This document shows, piece after piece, positions 17,477 through 25,764 of a stretch of 64,000 bases of DNA (within the stretch, counting starts at the first letter, position 1; each line of letters begins with the position of its first letter). This DNA comes from Bradyrhizobium sp. CCGB01. Its GTDB lineage: Bacteria; Pseudomonadota; Alphaproteobacteria; Rhizobiales; Xanthobacteraceae. A program made the position numbers and the translations under genes. Location: NCBI RefSeq assembly GCF_024199795.1, contig NZ_JANADK010000001.1:6882001-6946000 (forward strand). Reading direction: 5' to 3'. Below the pieces are notes generated by a model. That model was given only the letters and a program-made list of their open reading frames with translations, had not been told where the DNA came from and made no database searches.

Positions 17477-18435
17477 CGACGTTTCTCCGGCGTCATGTCG
17501 AGGTCGCGCATCGCCGTTGCGGTCTTGCGCACGATTTCGGACGAACCGTCGCAGCTCGCGACGGAATCGATGAGTTCGGTGTCCTGCCGCCTGACCGTGT
17601 ATTGTTTGACCTCGCCACCGGAATGGACGACCACCGCCGTTCTCTGGCCGGCGATCGCGTTCTGGCGAGCAAGCTCCGGTGACACGTCGCAGCTCGACAT
17701 CGCGCCGGTGTCGCCCTTGTCCCACTGATCGACCGCCGCCCGTACGGCCAGCGAGAGCGTTCCAAGCTGCTTTGCGACCGTGACTCTCTTGACCTGATCC
17801 TGCGTCAGCTCCAGCGACACTGTTTGCGCCAGCCTGCCGGCTACGACGCTGATGCCTCGCCCGCCTTCCGTGATCTCCTGGTCGATTGCGATCACCCGGA
17901 CGTTGCGCAAGACGGTTTCGCTCAGGGCGCGACGCGCCGGATCTGCCTTCTCGAACACCTGGGTCAACACGACATCCACGTGGTCACCGGGCCTGATCAG
18001 CCCCGAAACGCCCGACTCCTCGTCAACCTTGATGCTGATGGCCCGGCTGTCGGGAGCCAGGACGCTGGCGAGAAAGCCCCGATCCCGCGGACGCAAAATG
18101 TCCTGCAATGTCACGGGACTGCCTGCCTCGACGAACCTGCGAACCAGAGAACCGGGAAGCCCGACCTTGGACTCCGGCGTTTCGACGATCACGCCGGTCG
18201 GGACGCGGTCCGGCGGTACCGAGCGGATCGTGAAATCCTCTTCGCGGGCCAGCGTCCCCTTCGGTAGCGGGCGTGCGGCAACGAAATAACCGACGGTCGC
18301 GGGCGCCGAAGGTCCCGTGTCGGTGATCTGCACCGGCGCCTGCTTCGGCAGGTTCATGTTGTAGGCAATCAGACCGAGCGCTGTGGCCGCAAGCAGCAGC
18401 ACCATGATGATCGAAAAACGCAAACTGGACGACAT
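17473..18435 (-). CDS. cpaB: Flp pilus assembly protein CpaB/RcpC
   Basis: A 320-residue protein with one N-terminal membrane anchor (about 7-27), an SAF domain (about 48-112: VGYFVAARPLPKGTLAREEDF) and an RcpC/CpaB domain with RAISIKVDEESGVSGLIRPGDHVDVVLTQ (about 130-160) and a C-terminal region near 200-250. It is a periplasmic partner of the secretin. The start lies one base after the cpaA stop, and the gene overlaps cpaE by four bases. Confidence 0.93.
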   Translation of the reverse strand: MSSSLRFSIIMVLLLAATALGLIAYNMNLPKQAPVQITDTGPSAPATVGYFVAARPLPKGTLAREEDFTIRSVPPDRVPTGVIVETPESKVGLPGSLVRRFVEAGSPVTLQDILRPRDRGFLASVLAPDSRAISIKVDEESGVSGLIRPGDHVDVVLTQVFEKADPARRALSETVLRNVRVIAIDQEITEGGRGISVVAGRLAQTVSLELTQDQVKRVTVAKQLGTLSLAVRAAVDQWDKGDTGAMSSCDVSPELARQNAIAGQRTAVVVHSGGEVKQYTVRRQDTELIDSVASCDGSSEIVRKTATAMRDLDMTPEKRR

Positions 18436-18436
18436 G

Positions 18437-18943
18437 TCAAAATCCTCGATTGAAAATGCTCCAGATGCCCCCGCCGGCTATGGCGACTCCGTAAGGCAGA
18501 GGTGCATGGCGCAGATGACGCCAGCGCTCGACCACGTAGACACGGCGTGCGATCGACGACCCGGCGGGCGCCAGTTTGGGATATGGCAGGTTGCGCATCA
18601 GCAGATGCACCAGGGCCAGCGCTCCGCCGACCAGCGCGGTGACAGTCAGCAGTTCGGCGATGCCCGCGAGGGGAAGACCGACTGCCAAGGCCACCAGCAA
18701 CTTCACGTCACCGCCGCCCATCCATCCCCGCGTATAGATGAAGAGCAGCAGCAGAAAGAGGATTGCAGCCGATATCAGGGACTCGACGAGCTGCAGCGGG
18801 CTGGCGATCTGAGTGGATATCCCGAGCAGCGCCAGCGCCAGACAGATCTCATTTCTGATCAATCGTGTCGCGATATCGAGCGTCGCGACATAGAGCAACA
18901 GGAGAATCTCCAGAACCGAGGCTATGGGAACGATCCAACTCAT
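18437..18943 (-). CDS. cpaA: Prepilin peptidase CpaA (A24 family)
   Basis: A 168-residue inner-membrane aspartyl protease that removes the leader from Flp pilin and the TadE/G pseudopilins. Both catalytic aspartates are visible: Asp23 in ATLDIATR and Asp79 in the GGGDVK motif. About five membrane helices surround them. It lacks the N-terminal methylase domain of PilD-type enzymes, as expected for Tad systems. It lies 86 bases after the second pilin gene and one base before cpaB. Confidence 0.92.
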   Translation of the reverse strand: MSWIVPIASVLEILLLLYVATLDIATRLIRNEICLALALLGISTQIASPLQLVESLISAAILFLLLLFIYTRGWMGGGDVKLLVALAVGLPLAGIAELLTVTALVGGALALVHLLMRNLPYPKLAPAGSSIARRVYVVERWRHLRHAPLPYGVAIAGGGIWSIFNRGF

Positions 18944-19029
18944 ATTACGCGTGCCTCAAACTCATCAAACAAAGCACTCAGGAAAACGCTGATCGCGGAT
19001 GCCGATGTCCGCCGATCCGAACGCCCGCA

Positions 19030-19242
19030 CTAACCTCCGCCAAATGTTGAGACAGCCGTGCCGACCCTGTTCAATGTACTGGTCAGTGCAGTCATGATGG
19101 GGCCGGCAGTCGCCGCCTTGAACACGGCGCTCACAGTGGCAACCACAATGGCCGCGACGGCGACGTACTCAAAAGATATCAAGCCGCCGTCATCCGTGCC
19201 CAGGCGCCTCAGCGCGCCCGAGGATTTAATGCGATGGGACAT
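19030..19242 (-). CDS. Flp family type IVb pilin (second copy)
   Basis: A 70-residue pilin from ATG 19242 (MSHRIKSSGALRRLGTDDGG). The leader ends in DGG, followed by LISFEYVAVAAIVVATVSAVF, the Flp hydrophobic helix with the conserved Glu-Tyr. Longer in-frame starts (e.g. MLPSG at about 19266) would give an unusually long leader. The gene sits downstream of the first pilin beyond a strong hairpin and upstream of cpaA. It diverges clearly from copy 1, especially in the helix and C-terminus, so it may be a minor or alternative subunit. Confidence 0.85.
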   Translation of the reverse strand: MSHRIKSSGALRRLGTDDGGLISFEYVAVAAIVVATVSAVFKAATAGPIMTALTSTLNRVGTAVSTFGGG

Positions 19243-19322
19243 GGGAGAAATCCCCGAAGGCAACATTTTCAATAGGGTGATGCGGCTCGCAGAAACAGGA
19301 AGTCTTCCAAAATAGAGAAGTG

Positions 19323-19345
19323 GGCGGAGGGGACTGCCCTCCGCC
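19323..19345 (-). terminator. Strong hairpin between the two flp pilin genes
   Basis: GGCGGAGGG at 19323-19331 pairs perfectly with CCCTCCGCC at 19337-19345 around a 5-base loop. On the minus strand it begins 10 bases after the stop of the first pilin gene and is followed by a pyrimidine/T-rich run. It fits an intrinsic terminator or attenuator that would give far more pilin 1 mRNA than downstream mRNA. Confidence 0.72.
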
Positions 19346-19355
19346 GGAGCCACAC

Positions 19356-19562
19356 TTACAGCGTGCCGATGGCAGTCGTGATTGCGGTGAGACCGGTGTT
19401 GAGCGCGCCTCTGATGGTACCGGCGCCATTACCGTTGAACACGGCGATCACGACGGTGACGACGCAGGCGGCGACGATCACGTACTCGAAGGAGACGACG
19501 CCGTCCTTGTCCGAGCGCAGCTGCTTCAAGGATTCCGTGGCCGTGTGAAAAAACTTCGACAT
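19356..19562 (-). CDS. flp: Flp family type IVb major pilin (first copy)
   Basis: A 68-residue pilin: MSKFFHTATESLKQLRSDKDG leader, cleavage after the glycine, then VVSFEYVIVAACVVTVVIAVF, the Flp helix with the conserved Glu-Tyr pair. An AAGAGGGA ribosome site lies just upstream of the ATG at 19562. As the first gene of the locus, followed by a hairpin terminator/attenuator, it is the likely major subunit. The promoter should lie in 19563-19800. Confidence 0.9.
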   Translation of the reverse strand: MSKFFHTATESLKQLRSDKDGVVSFEYVIVAACVVTVVIAVFNGNGAGTIRGALNTGLTAITTAIGTL

Positions 19563-20200
19563 AAGACATCCCTCTTGTTAAGATTGGTTAACCCACGAGG
19601 CCGCCGGATAATTCGCGCCAGCCACCGACATTCTGAACAACAAACTTGTCGTGCTGCCATCGTTCATTGATCCTACCTCTGTTGGTCCTTCGGTCGTCGC
19701 TTGGGTAATCCGAAATCAGGGGCGGCACGTAGTAATACGGTCAAACCGAATTTCTATAGCGTTGCACGAAAAGTCTCGTAACCTCGCTCATGCAGGTTGC
19801 GAGCAGATCGAACACTCGCAAGCTGACGTACTGGCGATGCCGCGATCCGTTTCAACCGGAAGACGCGCTTCTTCCAGAAGCACTGCCTGACGTAGCAACC
19901 GCTGCTCACTCGTATCCATCGGCGTCGGCAGCGCGGAAGCTCCTTGACGATGGCCGCCGCCTGTCGCGGCGCCGCAGCCGTGCTCGTCAAAAGGACTCTG
20001 GTCTCGTGGGCCTGCCTCTACTGGCAGTGATGAGCTTCATCTCGATCCTCCGGCGCACACGTGGCACACACGGAGACTCACCATCGCGAACCGCTGAAGT
20101 CGGACTCCGATCTTGTCAGCTGAGCAACGACACCGTCGGACAGGAAGGGAGCCCGACTTGCGATGCTCAACTTCAACGTCTCGCCGGCCAAGGCGTTGAA

Positions 20201-20245
20201 TGGTGGGCGCACCTGGGCTCGAACCTGGGACTCGCTGATTAAGAG
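20201..20245 (-). pseudogene. 3' fragment of tRNA-Lys(CTT)
   Basis: On the minus strand the sequence runs from an anticodon loop CTCTTAA with its 3' stem, through a variable region and a TTCGAGC T-loop, to an acceptor end GCGCCCACCA. This corresponds to the 3' half of a tRNA-Lys with anticodon CTT. The 5' half (a GGGCGCA start) is absent upstream, and the T-stem carries one A-A mismatch, so it cannot be a working tRNA. Such 3' halves are left by elements that integrate into tRNA genes. Confidence 0.65.
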
Positions 20246-20395
20246 CGGCATCCGCCAGAATAACGGATAACATAACAGACGTCGTACCCTGCATCAGTTC
20301 ATATCAAACTGTTGCAAATGTGTATTATTTGTTCGCTAGAGAGTGGCAATCAACGTTACGGGAGCTGGCGTCACGGCTCAGCGGGCGGTGCTTGG

Positions 20396-20500
20396 TCATG
20401 GCACGACCATGAGCCGAGATACTCCTAGCCGGTAGAGTTATGCGACGATCAATGCCTCTCCAGAGAGGGCGAGATGCCTCGGTCAGGGGAGACTCCCCTG
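20396..20500. repeat. Cluster of three perfect inverted repeats
   Basis: TCATGG-N5-CCATGA at 20396-20412, CCTCTC-N2-GAGAGG at 20455-20468, and CAGGGGAG-N1-CTCCCCTG at 20484-20500. All three are perfect and lie within 105 bases of non-coding DNA between a tRNA scrap and a pseudogene. Function unknown; they could be transposon-end hairpins or recombination sites. Confidence 0.5.
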
Positions 20501-20532
20501 CCAACGACGCGCTGTGCGCTGAGTTCATCTGA

Positions 20533-20998
20533 GACATCATCGCGATCGCCGCGAACGTAATCCCGGCTGCGCATCAAAACGGCGCCGAGAAGCTGATGTT
20601 CCTAGGCTCGTCCTGCATCTATCCGAAGCGGGCGCCACAGCCGCTGCGCGAAGGCTCGGTGCCGACTGGCCCGCTCGAGCTGAGCAACGAGCCCTATGCG
20701 ATCGCTAAAATCGCCGCCATCAAGATGGTGGAGGCCTATCGCAGCCAGTATGGCAGCGACTTCATCAGCGTGATGCCGACCAATCTCTACGGTCCCGGCG
20801 ACAATTATCATCCGGAACGGTGCCGCGTACGTCGCCGCGCTGATCCGCCGCTTCCACGAGGCGAAGGTCGCGGGCGCGCAGCATGTCGCGGTGTGGGGCA
20901 CCGGCACACCGCGCAAGCTGCTCGACGTCAGCCGCCTCAAATAGCTCGGCTGGCACGCCACGACCTCGCTCGAGGACGGCTTGAAGCGAGCTTACTAA
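20533..20998 (+). pseudogene. fcl: Broken GDP-L-fucose synthase gene
   Basis: The plus strand encodes an internal part of GDP-L-fucose synthase (epimerase/reductase of GDP-fucose synthesis): [15 protein letters not shown], then [20 protein letters not shown] and the active-site region [20 protein letters not shown] (YxxxK). After [12 protein letters not shown] the frame shifts and resumes with [35 protein letters not shown], a stop, then [17 protein letters not shown], the enzyme's C-terminus. The N-terminal NAD-binding third and an internal block are deleted. It is a relic of a surface-polysaccharide locus and does not encode a working enzyme. Confidence 0.82.
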
Positions 20999-21099
20999 GC
21001 GTATCTGCCGGACCATCCAGCCGCAGCACGTCCAACCGTCTCGAGTTTTGCGCTAGATTCGTGAAAGCGATATGGCAGGCCGGAAGGTCGGTTCTGGCA

Positions 21100-21462
21100 C
21101 TAGCCGTTGTCGGGGCGCCGCAATCGCGTCCCTTGGCGCGCCCGAAGCTCCTCTTCGTATTTCAGCTTTTCCAGCAGCATGTCCGTCACGAGACGTCGCA
21201 ATTGCGCATTCTCAAGCTCTAACCGCTTGATCGTGTCCACAGTGCTGGCGTCGCTCGGACCGGATCGCCGGTCATCGGTCTCGCAGCGCCGACCATCAAG
21301 CGGTGCTGAAGAACCAGGCATCTTCTTCCAGCGGTGGTAGGTCATTACGCTGACGCCAAGCGCCTTCGATATCTCACGTTGGGTCTTCCCCTTGGCCGCA
21401 AGTTCGTTGGCCTGCGCCAGCTTGGCCGTAATCTCCTCCGAGGCATGCCTCTTGCCAACCAT
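21100..21462 (-). CDS. Orphan IS3-type transposase OrfA-like protein
   Basis: A 120-residue protein starting at ATG 21462 with a GGAGAGGA ribosome site. It has an HTH region, [44 protein letters not shown], and a C-terminal leucine-zipper-like segment ([23 protein letters not shown]), the layout of IS3-family OrfA. No OrfB (DDE catalytic subunit) follows: the next 100 bases are non-coding and then the fcl relic begins. It is therefore either an incomplete insertion sequence or a domesticated OrfA. The longer frame to 21582 adds a segment without family likeness. Confidence 0.7.
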   Translation of the reverse strand: MVGKRHASEEITAKLAQANELAAKGKTQREISKALGVSVMTYHRWKKMPGSSAPLDGRRCETDDRRSGPSDASTVDTIKRLELENAQLRRLVTDMLLEKLKYEEELRARQGTRLRRPDNG

Positions 21463-21689
21463 AGTAGTCCTCTCCGGCCAAAATTTCGCCAGTCCGGGCT
21501 TAGTAAGCGCGACTCGTACACGTTTTTCAATTGGCCGGCGAGAAATCCTGGACCGGATATCGACCGGCTGCCCCAATAGCACACACGACCACTGATGCGA
21601 CCAGACATCATAAAGCGGCTGTCCGCTGCTCCAGCCGGGCGCGCCAATGAACCATTCCCAGATCTACCAATGTTAGCTCTTGCCACAAC

Positions 21690-22928
21690 ACCGCTTCGAG
21701 GCCGATCGCAACCGGCAAGATCGTGCCCGACGGCCGCACCAAGGTGATCCAGCCGTTCGAGACTGCGGTCGTCCGCGCGATCCATGTGCAGGACGGCCAG
21801 CGCGTGAAGGCAGGCGACCTCCTGATCGAGCTCGATCCCACCATGAGCCAGGCCGAGCTCGGCCACCTCCAGAGCGATCTGCTCGCGAGCGAACTCGACA
21901 TCGCGCGCCTGCACGCGGCCCTGGCCGGCGGCGATCCCGCCAGGTTCACCCCGCCCGTGCGCGCGTCCTCCGATCAGATCCGCACCGCAAAACGCTTCCT
22001 GGCGTCGCAGACCGCCGAACAGGCGGCCAAGATCACCTCGCTCGAATGGCAGGGGACGCAGAAGAAGGCGGAACGTTCGACCACCGAGGCCACGATCGGC
22101 AAGATCAGCGCCCTGATCCCGATCATGCAGCAGCGGGTCGACGTGCGAAAATATCTCGTCGACCGCGAGTTCGGTTCGAAACTGCAATATCTGACGGAAA
22201 CGCAGGACCTTGTCGCGCAACAGCAGGAATTGCTGGTGCAGAAGAGTCATTTTGCCGAGGCCGATGCCGCCGTCGGAGGCATCGAGGAGACGCTGCGACG
22301 CACCGAGGCGGAATACAATCGCGGCCTGTTCGACGAGCTCGCCAAAGCCGAGCAGAAGGCGGCGGGCCTACGCCAGGACATCGTCAAGGCCGAGCAGCGC
22401 ACCAGCCTGCTCCGCCTCGCCGCGCAGGAAGACGGCATCGTCCAGCAGCTCGCGGTGCATTCGGTCGGCGGCGTCGTGACGCCGGCGCAGACGCTGATGG
22501 TGGTGGTGCCGACCTCAGGCGGTCTCGAGATCGAGGCGATGATCTCCAACCGCGACATCGGCTTCGTCACCCCCGGCGAGGAAGCCGCGATCAAAGTCGA
22601 CACCTTCAGCTTCACCCGCTACGGCCTGCGCCAGGGCAAAGTGCTCAGCGTCTCCCAGGACGCCATCGTCCGCCAGAAGCCCCCGGAAAAGCCCGGCGAC
22701 ACGCCCGCCGGCACCGACACCGCCTCCAGTGAGCCCAAAGGCCAGGAGCTCGTCTACTCCGCCCGCGTCTCGCTCGACCGCGCCCAGATGGACATCGACG
22801 GACGGACGGTCAACCTCACGCCCGGCATGGCGGTGACGGTGGAGATCAAGACCGGCTCCCGCCGCATCATCTCGTACGTGCTCTCACCGCTGCTCCGCTA
22901 CAGCCAGGAGAGCCTGCGCGAGCGATGA
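21690..22928 (+). pseudogene. 5'-truncated HlyD-type secretion adaptor
   Basis: The frame encodes about 410 residues of a type I secretion membrane-fusion protein: ATGKIVPDGRTKVIQPFETAVV, the lipoyl-like segment (VQDGQRVKAGDLLIELDPT), a long coiled coil (about residues 40-260) and the beta-barrel/C-terminal region ending in the HlyD signature TPGMAVTVEIKTGSRRIISYVLSPL. The cytoplasmic N-terminus and membrane anchor (about 60-80 residues in the family) are missing; the homology begins abruptly about 230 bases beyond the orfA start. A GTG at 21723 could start translation, but the product would lack its anchor. No ABC partner is nearby, so it is probably a dead fragment. Confidence 0.8.
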
Positions 22929-23636
22929 GAAGGCCAATAATGGACCAGCTTGAGCTAGCTTCGGCCAAACAGCGGAAATCAAGCAAGGCGCGACACAATA
23001 CCAGCGCCCGCCTCATCCATCGCAGCTCGCGCACTCGGCATCTACGATATACACCCAGATGACTACCAACGATTTTACCGAGCTGTTTCGCGCGAGCGCT
23101 CTTGCACCGAGGCGATTGCCGATAACGAGGAGCAACGACGACTACTCTTCCGAACGGAAGAGCGTCGCAACGCAAAATGGCAGATGACGCAGTCGAGACT
23201 CTCGTTGACGTCGCGCATGCGATGCCCGTGAAAGGCCATCCAATTCTCGATCCGGCGCACGCCCGTGCGTCCCAGCCCCGGCTGCGCAAGGAGTTCGGCC
23301 CTGGTATGGAGCGACGCAATCTCGAGGAGATAGTTCATGCGCGTCAACGGCTCTCGGCCGATCAACGCCGCAAGCGGGCTGTGGACCAATATGACTGCAA
23401 TCCGCTCCGGCAAATGACTGTGGCTTTGCTTGAGAGCGAAGATTTTCGTCACGTAAGTTCCACCCGAACCTGCAACCATTCCAAAGATCGTTCTAAGAAC
23501 ATCTCTATCAGAGCCGTTCGGCGTTGTCCCCGGCGCACACGCCCTGGTTGATCTCGATTAGACAAGTTCTAGATCGAGGCCGCTCCAAATCGAGATCGGA
23601 ACACGCCAAATTGCGTTCAGCGGACATCGCGGATGG
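22929..23636. other. 708-base gene-poor stretch before the siderophore locus
   Basis: No gene can be supported with confidence. The only recognisable trace is a helix-hairpin-helix-like segment on the minus strand around 23190-23340 (separate entry). The last bases should contain the promoter for the phosphopantetheinyl transferase gene that starts at 23637. Confidence 0.5.
23075..23479 (-). other. Possible small protein or relic with an RNA-polymerase alpha-CTD-like fold
   Basis: A minus-strand frame of 134 codons. Residues 48-90 read MNYLLEIASLHTRAELLAQP then GLGRTGVRRIENWMAFHGHRM, which resembles the double helix-hairpin-helix of RpoA C-terminal domains (ELL..P.LGR..L..IE..). The N-terminal and C-terminal parts look non-conserved, and no good ribosome site was seen at the internal ATG (23338). 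It may be a short real gene, a relic or chance. Confidence 0.28.
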
Positions 23637-24446
23637 ATGGAGACGGTGCAGCTGAAGGCGGAATACGGACCATTTGCGAGTGCGTCATCGACTCTGCTTG
23701 CAGGCGAGACGTTCGTCTGGTCGATCGCCGTCAGATCCGCGGTTCCGCTCGGTCAATCGCGCCTGCGATTCCTGCCAGGTCCGTGCCTTCTGGGACAAGT
23801 CGCGTTCCAGAGTCCGCAGGAGATCCTCTTATGGGTCGGCGAGACGCATGGCTGGCGCGGCGCGACGCGCGACACCTACGCGGTACTCGGCGTCGACGAA
23901 GCCAAGCTGCTGCTCGATACCGAAGAATCTAGGCGTCTGGCACGATTTCGCGACGCGGAAGATCGACTGAGCTTTCTTGCCGCACACGCCGGCGCGCGTC
24001 TCCTGCTGGGAGCCCTGGCCGGGCAACCGGCCGACCGGGTGCGATTTGAGACATCCCCGCTGGGCAAACCCCGGCTCGTTGATGCCCCCACAGGCCTCGA
24101 CTTCAGCTTAAGCCATGCCAGAGGCGCGGTCGCCGTTGCCGCGGCATACATGCCGATCGGGGTGGATATCGAGCCGATCAGACAAATATCAGATCTGGAT
24201 CAGATGGTCGAAATCGCGTTGTCGCCAGAGGAACGCAGGACCCTCGCAAGAACGCCCGACTCGCTGCGATCCCGTCTCTTTCTTCGCTACTGGACGTTGA
24301 AGGAAGCAATCCTCAAGGCCGCAGGCGTCGGTTTTGCAGTCTCACCGCACACATTGATCCTCGATGCGCGGGTACCGCCGGCAGTGCTTGCCGTGCCGGA
24401 TGCGCTTGGTCCGGCAGAGCAATGGCGGGTCACCACCGCGGGTTAA
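23637..24446 (+). CDS. Sfp-type 4'-phosphopantetheinyl transferase
   Basis: A 269-residue enzyme that transfers phosphopantetheine from CoA to the carrier-domain serines of the NRPSs. Visible family motifs: PLGKPRL and FSLSHARG (about 141-163), the Mg-binding GVDIEP (175-180) and the catalytic WTLKEAILKA (219-228). Length and motif order fit the Sfp/EntD-like group rather than the short AcpS. It converges on the N-hydroxylase gene, and the two stop codons share one TTAA. Its position at the edge of the NRPS locus supports a dedicated siderophore role. Confidence 0.92.
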   Translation: METVQLKAEYGPFASASSTLLAGETFVWSIAVRSAVPLGQSRLRFLPGPCLLGQVAFQSPQEILLWVGETHGWRGATRDTYAVLGVDEAKLLLDTEESRRLARFRDAEDRLSFLAAHAGARLLLGALAGQPADRVRFETSPLGKPRLVDAPTGLDFSLSHARGAVAVAAAYMPIGVDIEPIRQISDLDQMVEIALSPEERRTLARTPDSLRSRLFLRYWTLKEAILKAAGVGFAVSPHTLILDARVPPAVLAVPDALGPAEQWRVTTAG

Positions 24447-25741
24447 GCGATGAGCTCCCGGCGCGATATGGTCGAGAGCAGTGACTCCGCAATCTCCTGG
24501 GACCGCACGGCGAGAACCGAGAGCAGCGTGTCGCTCAAGCCGTGGGAGGACTCCGAATAGCCCTGGAGATGGATCTGCGGGCGGAACGCCGGGCCGGTGA
24601 CGAGCCTGTAATTGCGATCGAGCGTCGCACCGCGAATGTAGCGACGGACCGGCTCGAGAAACCCGTGCGGGGTTTCCCTGTCGTATCCCGTTGCCAGGAC
24701 GACGGCGTCATAGGTCGAACGACGATTTTCGCTACGGAATTTGTCGACCAGGCCGATTTCGATACCGTCCGGTCCCACATCCACGTTCGTAATCTCGCTG
24801 CGAGGGCGCAATAGGATCGTTTCGTCGCCACCGACGCGCTGCTGATAGAGCAGCCGATAGAGCTGATCCAGCAGGTCGGAATCGACCACGGCATAGTTCG
24901 TATTCCGGAAATTGCGAACGATTACGTCTCGCCGCTCGGCAGGCTGGGCATAGACGAAGTCCGTATAGTCGGGGTTGAAAATCTCGTTGACGAAGGGGCT
25001 GCTGTCCGACGGCTTGAGGGCATGACCGCGAAAGATCAGATCGATATGCGCCTGGGGGCGTCTGCTATGGAGATCGACCGTCACCTCGGTCGCGCTCTGT
25101 CCGCCGCCGACGACCGCCACGCGGACGGCCTGGCCGCGCGGGACGATTTGCTCGATCAGGTCGAGATAGCGGCTGGAATGCAGCAGCCTGCGGTCGTCAG
25201 CGAGCCTGGCAAACACCTGCGGGACATACGGCTGGCCTCCCACCGCGACCACGAGGTTTCGTGCGAGCCGCACGGTCTCTCCGCCGGTGAGCGAGCGTGA
25301 ATGCACCCGCAACGACGTCACCGTCTGCCCGGCTGTCACCGGCTCGACGGCGACGATGGATTCGCCGTAAGCGGCCTGCGACTTGAAATGGCCCGCCACC
25401 CACTGGAGGTAATCATTGAATTCGACGCGGCTCGGATGGAACGTCCGGCAGTTGATGAACTCCAGCAAGCGTCCGCGCTTGTGCAGATAATTCACGAAGG
25501 TGAAGGGACTGGTCGGGTCGCGCAAGGAGACCAGATCCTTGAGAAACGATATCTGCATGTCGCTGCCTGGAAGCAACATGCCGCCATGCCAGGTGAAGTG
25601 CGGCTGCTTCTCCACGAACAGCGGCGCGCATTTTAGCCGCGATCGCTTCATGCATTCGTCCAACGCGATGGCGAGCGCGAGGTTGGATGGCCCGAATCCG
25701 ACGCCGATAACGTCGTGCTCGATCGCAAGTTGATGAGACAT
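24443..25741 (-). CDS. L-ornithine/L-lysine N-monooxygenase (SidA/PvdA/IucD family)
   Basis: A 432-residue FAD/NADPH enzyme that hydroxylates the side-chain amine of ornithine (or lysine), the first step to a hydroxamate. The start is ATG 25741 (MSHQLAIEHDVIGVGFGPSN); a longer frame upstream reads over the preceding intergenic and coding DNA. Visible are the FAD loop GVGFGPSN (13-20), the HFTWHGGMLLPGSDMQISFLKDL segment, an NADPH loop VVGGGQSATE (around 215) and the C-terminal ATGYDRETP. Ornithine is favoured because two NRPS adenylation domains carry hydroxyornithine-like codes. The gene follows the acyltransferase by 23 bases. Confidence 0.93.
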   Translation of the reverse strand: MSHQLAIEHDVIGVGFGPSNLALAIALDECMKRSRLKCAPLFVEKQPHFTWHGGMLLPGSDMQISFLKDLVSLRDPTSPFTFVNYLHKRGRLLEFINCRTFHPSRVEFNDYLQWVAGHFKSQAAYGESIVAVEPVTAGQTVTSLRVHSRSLTGGETVRLARNLVVAVGGQPYVPQVFARLADDRRLLHSSRYLDLIEQIVPRGQAVRVAVVGGGQSATEVTVDLHSRRPQAHIDLIFRGHALKPSDSSPFVNEIFNPDYTDFVYAQPAERRDVIVRNFRNTNYAVVDSDLLDQLYRLLYQQRVGGDETILLRPRSEITNVDVGPDGIEIGLVDKFRSENRRSTYDAVVLATGYDRETPHGFLEPVRRYIRGATLDRNYRLVTGPAFRPQIHLQGYSESSHGLSDTLLSVLAVRSQEIAESLLSTISRRELIA

Positions 25742-25764
25742 GAAAGCTGCGCTCCGCTCGCGCT

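Larger units (their letters stand above)
19563..20532. other. Gene-free stretch: pilin promoter side, tRNA scrap and hairpins
   Basis: About 970 bases without a credible gene. The left part should hold the flp promoter (minus strand). The middle has weak frames on both strands with no recognisable domain. The right part holds a truncated tRNA-Lys (20201-20245) and three perfect inverted repeats (20396-20412, 20455-20468, 20484-20500). It runs directly into a broken GDP-fucose synthase gene and looks like recombination debris. Confidence 0.6.

Noticed and set aside
17477..17725. An extended N-terminus for CpaE
   Set aside because: It lies entirely over the cpaB coding region in another frame; the ATGA overlap at 17473-17476 marks the real start.
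20037..20294. A small minus-strand frame containing NQRVPGSSPGAPT
   Set aside because: This is the usual chance translation of a tRNA 3' end; it supports the tRNA scrap, not a protein.
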